64,000 bases of DNA from NCBI RefSeq assembly GCF_020085105.1, contig NC_058051.1, positions 19,043,455 to 19,107,454 on the forward strand. The letters run 5' to 3'. Each line of letters begins with the position of its first letter. Positions within the stretch are counted from its first letter, which is position 1. The notes beneath the pieces were generated by a model. That model had not been told where the DNA came from. It did not search any database and saw only the letters and a program-made list of their open reading frames with translations. The position numbers were made by a program, and so were the translations under genes. This stretch comes from Siniperca chuatsi. Lineage: Eukaryota; Chordata; Actinopteri; Centrarchiformes; Sinipercidae. Positions 55,630 through 64,000 of this stretch are shown here, piece by piece.

Positions 55630-55840
55630 ACTCCTCACTCTGTTCTCTTGCAGTTTGATTCGGTGTAAATTAATTGCTCCTCATATAAGAGACGGCACAC
55701 GATTAGTCTCAATCCTGATAATGGTGTGTGGCTTGGCCACAGGGAATACACTGCCAATTTGCTCATAGCGCATCTGCCAAATGATTGGTGTTTACACGCC
55801 ACATCCCCTGAGGAGTGTTTGTCACAACGCCACTTCTTAC
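55630..55840. promoter_or_regulatory. Candidate conserved non-coding element N
   Basis: Repeat-free block with gtttgattcggtgtaaatta, attgctcctcatataagaga, acacgattagtctcaatcct, tggccacagggaatacactg and ccaaatgattggtgtttaca. It has both homeodomain-like and forkhead-like (TGTTTACA) words and sharp boundaries against CT-rich DNA on the left. Confidence 0.42.
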
Positions 55841-55919
55841 ATCTCAATAACACACAGGATCCCAAGGCAGACATCACCAAACACACGTGTATGGGCATTG
55901 ATAAATACTCTCTGTAACG

Positions 55920-58300
55920 TATGACATGCTAGAAAGTTCAGATTGTGCATTTTGAGTACTGACTGAGGCAACTGGCTTTATAGGTAAGTTTTTAAATGTT
56001 CATAATTTTTACACGATCACATATTCCCCCCTTTCCCAAACAGTTTACCTCCTCCCTCCGCACCCCCACCTGCCTTCTCCCCTCAGCCCCTCCCACCTTT
56101 CTTCATCTCTCCCCCCAACACAGTGCTCCTTCTCTGCTGTCCCATTAATCACCCCTCTCTAATTAACAGGCCCACTGTTCCCAGTCTTCCCACTGCTCCA
56201 ACTCCACACCTGGCCCAGCTCTGCTGCCCAGCAGGCATGCAGCACACGGCAACACACACACACACACACACACGCATATATGCACACAGCACACACTGGC
56301 GCACAGCTGGCAACACTGACCACCACATAATCGCGCTTGGAGGAGCAAAATGAATAGAGTAATATAATAAGTATAGTGTTTTAAAAAGTTTTGTTTTTAA
56401 CATTGTGTTAAAGTGCGTGGGAGGATGAATTGGGCAACAATGTGAAGAGTTGGTGTTGCTTGGCAGGACTACTTTTCTGTCCTCTACTCATACTCTTCAT
56501 ACATTCATTCATTACCTCATCAATGTATCTTCCTTGTAATAACTCATGCGTTCAACCTTTTCCTCACCCACTGCTTACTCCCCCTTCACAGTTTTCATTT
56601 TTACAACTATCCTCACCCATCCCTCTCTGTGACTCACATCCCATCTCCTCCTCCTTTCCCACCTTCTTCCTGTCCTTCCCCTGTTAGCCAGGGTGGCCCG
56701 GCAATGCAGTAGTGCCATCTGCCAGCGCAGCATGACCACAGCCTCATGTCCACACACACTCGCCCACAGACACACACAAACACACGCACAGTTTGGCAAG
56801 GACACCTTCCAGCGCAGGATATACCAATATCCACGCTTCCGCCACCAGATCACCGTAGTCCCACGCATTGTGTAACACACACACACTCACATAGCCCTGA
56901 TGAGTCACACGCTTCATCTGTCTCCCAACAGGGGGAGCTGGGGAGCATCTGCCAGAGTCGAGACAGGAGTTACAGTAAGAGAGCGAATCATTACAGCAGT
57001 CACATACTGCCTAATCATAGACAAACAGAGGAAAGATGACCACATGGGTGTGTGTTCCACACTGACTACAAATGAAGTAAAATAAGGGAAAGCAAACCAG
57101 CAATTACATGCAAATGCACATTTTTGAGGTAACGATCTCTGCTTTTTTTGCAGCCTGTTGAAACATTGCAATACCATACGCTATAAAATTGTTTCAGATG
57201 TTTGCACTGCAATAACTTTGGTGGCTAGGACTGAGACATATTGATACAGAAACTTGAGCAAAAACACTGTAGTTATATGTTGGAATGTGTGATGCAGAAA
57301 AGTTTTCAAGCAAAAAGTGGAACAGCTGGGACACAGTGCATTAAACATCAGTCCATTAAGTCTTGCTAGAAAAAGGAAGCGTTTGTGTGTGTGTGTTTTT
57401 TTGTGTGTGCTCACAATTAAAAACGGGGAAGATATATCATGTCATAGCATGACAGTAAAAAGTACGGGGCAAAAAGACATGGAGGGAAGTAATGTAACAT
57501 GTTTCCCCATTGGTTATTTATATAATTCATTAATTTATTTAAATCCTCTCCCTGTTGACATTGAACAAGACAGAAACAGAATTGATGGGAAATGCAGCAA
57601 TTAGCAAATGAGCTCTAAGATGTGTTGCTGTTCGAGCTGTGTTTGGTTCTGCATCGGGGTGCTGGGGGTGGCAGTATGTGTGTGCGGGGGGGGTATGGTG
57701 CATGTGTGTGAGTATGGTGCGCTGCCAGGTGCGAGTGGGGGTCTGTGGCAGTATATTTATTAGCGGCTGTCAGGGAGGTGACACTTTGATGAATGGTGCA
57801 GAGTAATCAGGGCTGGGCTGTGACAGCCTGCACTCACAGCCTTCTACCTGCCAAACAGCCCAATCACACACGCTCACACACACACACACACACACACATG
57901 CAATGCACACATATACATAGTCACATAAATGAGTGTGTTTATATACATACACAAATGCTACTGTATATGCACATGTACAAACACAACCTCCTGTAAATAT
58001 TCCCCCGCTACCAGATGTACTACGTCATCAAACTCCCCTCATCCTCTCCTCCTTTACCCTTTCTTCCTCTTCACAACGTCCTTTTATATGAGTCTCTCAC
58101 ATCCCAGACTCCTCTGCCATGGCATTGTGATTTTCATAACCTTTATTGACACAAAAATGGAGCACGTTTTTCTGGAGATGAGTAAAAAGGATAAATTGGG
58201 TCGAGATAGTCTGAGAGGAAAAGACAAAGAGACAGAGGGATTTGGGGTGAAAATTTGCCGAGCTTTGTTGTTTTTAATTGCTGGTGAGAGACAAGGTAGC
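55920..58300. other. Gene-free DNA with CA microsatellites and CT tracts
   Basis: (CA)n runs at about 56250-56272 and 57868-57898 and CT-rich DNA at about 56040-56170 and 56600-56690. Open frames are shadows of these tracts. No gene is supported. Confidence 0.55.
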
Positions 58301-58309
58301 CTTAATTAG

Positions 58310-58480
58310 TCCTCGTCTCTCTCCTGTTGTTCTGCAGGGTCATAATTATGTGACTTTTGACTAATTAGTCAACTGCTGCCGACTAACTCATACTTTCCCC
58401 ATAGGATCAGAATTTGGTTTGGCGAGCGGGAGAATTTAGGCAGTTTGGTAAATAATTACACGTTACACAAGTTTTCCATT
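58310..58480. promoter_or_regulatory. Candidate conserved non-coding element O with TAATTA palindrome
   Basis: Contains gtcataattatgtgactttt, a perfect 16-bp palindrome TTGACTAATTAGTCAA at 58357-58372, then ctgctgccgactaactcat, atcagaatttggtttggcga and aataattacacgttacac. The palindrome is centred on the TAATTA homeodomain dimer core. Regulatory activity is inferred. Confidence 0.42.
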
Positions 58481-59301
58481 TTTGTCTAACAGTGGCACAA
58501 CTCTATCTTTTTTTCTTTCACCCATTCAGTTCTATGTGTATTTCCATGTAGATAATGTCAATTTAAAAATGTCTAAACAACCGAAAAATCAAGCAACTGT
58601 TATACACTGTCCTTGGAAAGAAACCACAGCAAATATTGTATTACAACTCAAACACAAAATGGAAATCATTACTTCTCAGCGAGCTTCTAATGCCTCCAAA
58701 CCAGCAAGTAATGGGAGGTTGTAATCAAATAATTTCACTGAGGTTTGGGTTTCCAAACAGTTTTCCACTGATTCTATCGACAGACCACAGTCTGGCCCTT
58801 AAGAAAGAAGACAGGAGGGGGTGCAGAACAGAAGAGAAGAGAGGGAAACTCAGGGGGAAAGAAAACGACTACAAGAGAAACTTAAACAACAGAGAGGAGA
58901 GGACGGGAGAGGATATGATAGAAGAATAGAGGAGCTGAGAGGACTGGTGGGGTGTGTGGGTAGTAGTTACTTTTTTATTTTTCACAGGGAGCCTTGGCGG
59001 TGTATGTGGGACCTGCTCACACTCACTCACTTTATGATAGCCTGTCTGAGTACCTTCTGTAAAACCTCAGAGAAAGCATGAGCCTGGCTTGATAGCACCA
59101 TCCCTCTCCTCCATCTTCCAAGTATTCCTGTCTTCCTCTCACTGCAAAAAAAGTCCTCCTTACCAAGCCGTATTATAAAGTCCTAAAATCGCACTTTGCC
59201 AGTGCCAGACGGGTGAGATAATTTTCCACATTTCCACTTTTCTAGAATCAAGTGTAATTTTCTTTATAGTACAGTGATCAGTTTTGTTCCATCTGGTTTC
59301 A

Positions 59302-59517
59302 GGATAGTTACACTAATGTATAAAAAAACAATATCTTGAAACATGGGAAATTGCACAAGGTATAAGTGTCATTATCGCAACAGATTTAAGAAAAATCCTA
59401 AATGAGATTGGATATTTACACTAATGTATAAAAAAACAATATCTTGAAACATGGGAAATTGCACAAGGTATAAGTGTCATTATCGCAACAGATTTAAGAA
59501 AAATCCTAAATGAGACT
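59302..59517. repeat. 108-bp tandem duplication, two copies
   Basis: Copy one starts ggatagttacactaatgtat at 59302 and copy two ggatatttacactaatgtat at 59410. The period is exactly 108 bp and I see one mismatch (59307 versus 59415). The unit is AT-rich with no coding capacity. The near identity implies a recent duplication or an assembly artefact. Confidence 0.93.
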
Positions 59518-60439
59518 GAATGGTTTCAGGCTCATTGCACAGTTTGCCCAGCTGAGGAAATGTCCAGCTGAAGTGAGACGTGCATCCAAATATTGCTAAA
59601 AGAAGAGATCTGAGGATGCATTCAGACATATTCCAGATATTTTAGCTTTAACTGCAACTTGAATGAATGAATACACAAATAAACATATGACAATAATTAA
59701 ATTATCATCCTAATTAATGACTGAATGGATGAATGAACTGGTAGTAGGATTCACTCTTTCTCTCCCTCCTCTCTTCCTCTTTCTCAGAGGAGGATCCTCT
59801 GCTAGGTTGAGTGAACATTGACGGAGTAACACTTATTCTCTCCGTCACACCAATGGAAATCAATTGGGCAGTAATTGCTGTATTTGACCCCTCTCCTGTC
59901 TCCACCACATCCCATCTCCTCTCTGTCCACACAGCCTCCACACTCTGACCATAAAGATGAGCTGGAGACACTCAATTCATTTTATACACCAGGCATTTTC
60001 CCCTAAACTTAACAAGACTATAGTGATATATTTCATCAGTCCTGGTAAAATCCGAGAGGCAGGCGAAAGACAAACAGGAAAAGGAGGAGTGGAAAGTATG
60101 GACAAAGTTGACAAAAGCAGGAAAAGGGGACGGTGAATTAAGGGAGAAAAGTTTACAGAAGCTTCTTATTGCAGCTGCCATCTGCGTGTGTGTTTGTGTG
60201 TGCGTTTTCTTTTATGTGTTTGGGTTGGAGATGGCTGGTCAGATGGGTAATGAGTGACCCTTCCTCCCTGGCATGGTTCTGCCATCACACTAGTATTAAT
60301 CTTCCTACATCACCCCCTCCCCGAACCGACAGTAGGCCTCTTGGGGCCACAGACACATGTACACATATACACACACGCGCACAGAAGCATTGATGCATGA
60401 GCGAGGTGGCAATGATGAATGGAGATGTTCTTAAGATCT

Positions 60440-60600
60440 GTTTAATAAGTGTTAGGCAGGGCCCCTGTGAGAGCAGTGGGGAAGAAGAAGGCATATACAT
60501 ATCTGCAAATGGAGCCCAACTCACAGGGGCCTGAATTACAGCCCATTTGACCGCATTTACACTGCTCACCAAGAGAAGGGAGCCCAGAAAAAAAAGCAGA
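60440..60600. promoter_or_regulatory. Candidate conserved non-coding element P
   Basis: Complex block with agatctgtttaataagtgtt, tacatatctgcaaatggagc, acaggggcctgaattacagc and catttgaccgcatttacact. No repeat or gene is present. Confidence 0.3.
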
Positions 60601-60739
60601 GTGGGATACAATGTTGAGATGTTATAGAGAGTAAGAAAAATTGGATTTTTTAAATGTGCAAACATACAATTTTAATCTCGATAGCGTGTCAACTAATATG
60701 CATGACTACCATGTTACAGGTTTTAGTGTGGTCCCACCT

Positions 60740-60803
60740 GTTGTGTGTGTGCGTGTATGTGTGTGTGTGTGTGTGTGTGTGCGTGCGTGTGTGTGTGCGT
60801 GGG
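60740..60803. repeat. (GT)n/(GC)-interrupted microsatellite
   Basis: GT run interrupted by GC steps (gcgtgcgtg). Alternating purine-pyrimidine sequence of this type can adopt Z-form DNA. Confidence 0.9.
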
Positions 60804-60899
60804 AGCTGGGAAGGTTCGAAGGTGTCAGAAGTGTGAACATTAGGAGGCAATTTGACAGTCTGTCAAGATTACCCAGACAGAGGTGACACCTCAAACAAC

Positions 60900-61530
60900 C
60901 TGCTAATAACCATGTACTGTATATGTGGCATTAACACCTTCATGTCAAACCGTGGATATACATCCACTCTATTATTTTCATTCAAACTAGATTAATGCAC
61001 TACTGATTATTGCAGATGTCATCTAGCAGAAAATAATATTAAACACCAATTAGTGTCAGTTATCATTTTGGTATATTTCGGTGCTTTTTTGTAAGATAAT
61101 ACACATCCTTCTAGACATTAACCAGATCAAACAAATCTTATGAAGTATTTGTCAACTGCTACTTAATCTTAATCTATTTTAAACTACAGCAATCAGGCTG
61201 CTGTGTGCATGTCAATGTACTGGTTGTAGAGAACTGTTGGGGGCCCCTCTCTGTCATGTACCCATGACTCTGTAATCTTATCTCTTCATCTGCCAAGCAG
61301 TTTGTATTTGCATGTCTTTATCTTCTCATCCATTTGAGCCCCCTCCTACTTCATACCTGTCAGCTTAGGCCTCACCTCTCAAGTCCCTCTCTTTTATTTT
61401 TTCTCTGTTGAGAACCTGGTCATGGAAGCTTGGGCTCTGTGTTGTCTGACAGCTGCTGCTGCGTGCCTTTTTTCTCTCTCCCTCCCTCTCTCTCTTCCCC
61501 CTCTCCTCTCCTCTTTTTTAAACACGCGTC
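60900..61530. other. Gene-free DNA ending in a CT tract
   Basis: AT-rich DNA passes into a strong polypyrimidine tract at about 61470-61515. No gene is recognised. Confidence 0.5.
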
Positions 61531-62055
61531 CTCATTTCTAAACTATCTATCATGCTGGCAGGGCCAGTGGGGCCTTTAAACTGTGGGATTGGCACTTTCT
61601 CAGCTGCTGAGCTGGAAAAGGCGACTGCTTGCAGACGGAGACACAAGCGGTGGGCCAGCCTGCTGCAGGCAGGAGGAACAGGAGGTAGCCTGTCTGAGCG
61701 CAGGTGGACTGACGATACTCCTCCACCCTGTGAGAGTGTGTATGTGTGTGTTTTTCTTAAAGTGTGTGCCTACAAAGCTTTTGTGCTAATAGAGCTCCTG
61801 TGGTGATCCAAAGCACTCCTCTTTTTAAGGTTGTTGAGATTTTGTTATTGCTGGTGGTAAACCCTCACTCTCAAACAAGAAAAGTTTAAGTGAAGAGTCA
61901 TTTTAAGAAATTAATTAGAAAGAAAGTCGATGATTTTGAAATGGGACTGTGAAACAGAGTGTGTGGATTCCAGAGGGGTTGTCTGCACCGAGTTGACAAA
62001 CTCTGTCTCACTTGGGAGTGAGAGGTGTCTGAAAAGATGGGAACTGCTGACAACA

Positions 62056-62058
<3 letters not shown>

Positions 62059-62136
<78 letters not shown>
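62059..62136. repeat. Longest (GT)n microsatellite of the window
   Basis: About 38 uninterrupted GT units. Frames on both strands read as poly-(Cys-Val) or poly-(His-Thr) and are not genes. Confidence 0.96.
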
Positions 62137-62139
62137 ATT

Positions 62140-64000
62140 GAGACGCCACGTTTGACAAACATGAAGAAATAACAATGCGGTGCTGTCAGCAGGTCTTGTC
62201 CCTGGCAGGGGGTTGGAAGCAAGCACGAAGTGTGATTTTCTCAGACGAGCAGAGAACCCGCGATGACGCCTCATATCGATTTGCACAAGCACATGTGCTT
62301 AAACATGACACGTGCATGCCTGCACACATACACCACCAGCACACGTACCCACAAGGGGCTTGGTATTGGATCTGTGCATTCATCAGTGATGGCAATATCC
62401 CCAATAGGGCAGGAAGTGTAAACAAAACAAAAAAAAGTGCAGCCAGAAGTGCTCTTACGCACACTCACACACATCCTAATGTTAAAGGCCCATGTGTCAG
62501 TATTAGTTTATCAGATGAGGTCTGTTTCTCACCCACACATGATTTCCCTCACTTCTCTCAATATGCTTTTCCTCTCAAGACCCCACCCCACCCTAATGCA
62601 ACTCGTCCCACCACCACACAACACTCCCAACGCTCCCTGCATCTTCTGGCACCCGAGTGGTCACAACATCGCCTCATCATCACAAGCAGAAGTGTGAGGG
62701 GATGCAGCAATAAGTCCAGGAAGAACACATACATCCATCCTCTCTCAGTCTCACTCCCACAGTCAACAGTTGGCAGTCTGTGCCACTTGGCCGTTCCTGA
62801 CGTGTCCCAAAATGAGATTATTTGACAATAAAAATAAGAGACACAGCCACTAGGAATAGGAGCATAACAACAAGGTGATGAAAAAATACTGTGTGATGTA
62901 CCCACTGTGGAAAAAATGGTAAATATGATAAATTTACTCAACTCCGTTTGTCATTGTCTATTGGTTTGCCCGAACATTTAACTATTCAGTATAAGCCCAA
63001 AACACGTCACCACCTTGCAAGTCTGGCTATACTATTTGGTGGAAATATTCAGATCAAAAGAAACAAACTAGAATCCAGAGTTAAATAACTTCTGAAGATT
63101 AATTTCAGATCAAGAGCATTTCCAGTCATCTGCTGTCCAGAGGAGAGAAGTGCACTTAAATCAAGGGAATGATTTCTAAGACATTTGTCACTATGATTGC
63201 CTTTAGAGAGTAACCTTTTAAAAAAAAAAATTCTATCTATTTGTCATAAGCCTCATGTGTGTTTTGGGGTCTAGAAAAGAGTTTAAGGTTGGGAAGACGT
63301 TGCTGCTGACCTTTTCTGGTCCGTCAGTAGAGGGCGGTCTATCCTCAGTGGTCCAACTACTGTGTGTGTGTGTGTTTAGTTAATTTCCCAGCACAGTGGT
63401 TGTTTTCTTGTGCGCTAATTACAGGCTACCTCTTTCTTTGTCGATCTCTTACTATTGTTTTTTTTCTCTGTATTTCACTCTTTCTCTCTATTATATTAGC
63501 TGGGATAGGTGATAATATGTAGCCCTTCCTTTCACTGCCACTTTAAGTTGTGGAAATGTACCCAGTAAACAATACTTGGTAGAACTAAAATTACCTAGTA
63601 ATTGCAGATGTAATTAAATAACTTTGTTAGTAAGTAGACAGATAGTACAAGAATTGTTCTATAACACAGTTCTGATGTGTTTTTTTGTGTTGACCAAGTT
63701 TTCCTTTTATAAATAATAAATAAAATCATGTTATTTGATGAGCTGAATAAAATGTTTTTTTTAGCTATGATCTTCAGTAGCTTGCAAAGAGAAATGACTC
63801 CTGTTTGTAAGCATTTCTAGCATCTACTGTAGTAGAAAACACAAGATGATGCTTGCAGTGGCTATTTACTCTAATTAGCCTTTTACTCAACTTTTGCTCC
63901 TGGTTGTAGTATAGTACTATATTAAGAAATGTATTATTAGACATTTTTATGCATTTTTAAATGTATGTCCATTTTGTTCAGTCCAGTTTCATTAAAGCAG
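62140..64000. other. Gene-free DNA to the end of the window
   Basis: The longest uninterrupted frame of the window (62175-62825, +) lies here. It shows no domain, its composition follows CA-rich DNA, and frames on the other strand overlap it. A CTCF-like motif lies at 63325-63336. The last kilobase is AT-rich with no recognised feature. Confidence 0.5.
63325..63336 (+). promoter_or_regulatory. CTCF-like motif
   Basis: TCAGTAGAGGGC followed by GG matches 11 of 12 CTCF core positions. It is in the same orientation as the motif at 20160. Confidence 0.42.

Noticed and set aside
61898..62292. Overlapping frames rich in His-Thr or Cys-Val
   Set aside because: Direct translation of the (GT)n microsatellite.
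62175..62825. 216-codon + strand frame, the longest uninterrupted ORF in the window
   Set aside because: Composition follows CA-rich DNA (His/Thr/Pro), opposite-strand frames overlap it, no domain is recognised and no splice or promoter context supports it.

Overview
This window is vertebrate nuclear DNA, most likely from a spiny-rayed teleost. The genes are split by GT-AG introns. Non-coding DNA is AT-rich and carries many (CA)n/(GT)n microsatellites. It also holds dispersed repeats familiar from percomorph genomes: the hAT-type 'agtggtggaag' and 'cagtggttctcaa' families, the 'cgattaatcg' family and the 'ttttagtcgacga' family. I see no prokaryotic, viral or CRISPR features.

There are two protein-coding genes, both on the + strand and close together. 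rab5if (4 exons, 3665-6449, 127 aa) encodes a small multi-span membrane protein of the C20orf24/RCAF1/OPTI family. dhx35 (21 exons, 9366-16411, 699 aa) encodes a DEAH-box RNA helicase of the spliceosome. Both reading frames could be rebuilt exon by exon with intact frame, consensus splice sites and intact family motifs, so both look functional. Each has a short CpG-containing promoter: rab5if has an NRF-1-like site and an inverted CCAAT box, and dhx35 has a perfect CRE and a YY1-type motif over its start codon.

From about 18.1 kb to the end (about 46 kb) I can support no protein-coding gene. In human, DHX35 borders a large gene desert that extends to MAFB, so this tail may be the fish counterpart. 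It alternates between microsatellites, old transposon remnants and islands of complex, homeodomain-motif-rich sequence that look like conserved non-coding elements. Those islands are listed individually as low-confidence candidates because no alignment was possible here.

The most distinctive non-genic signals are these. (1) A small fold-back repeat family has four copies (8.2, 12.0, 33.3 and 33.7 kb); three are flanked by exact 13-bp target-site duplications and share a fixed polarity. (2) A mosaic insertion at 33.3-35.4 kb contains two of those copies plus a hAT-like element. (3) A perfect 33-bp hairpin with a 3-nt loop lies at 21.6 kb. (4) A palindrome centred on an AP-1 site lies at 0.86 kb. 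(5) A nearly identical 108-bp tandem duplication lies at 59.3 kb. (6) Several strong CTCF-like motifs lie in the desert. I found no clear sign of a new multi-gene system.
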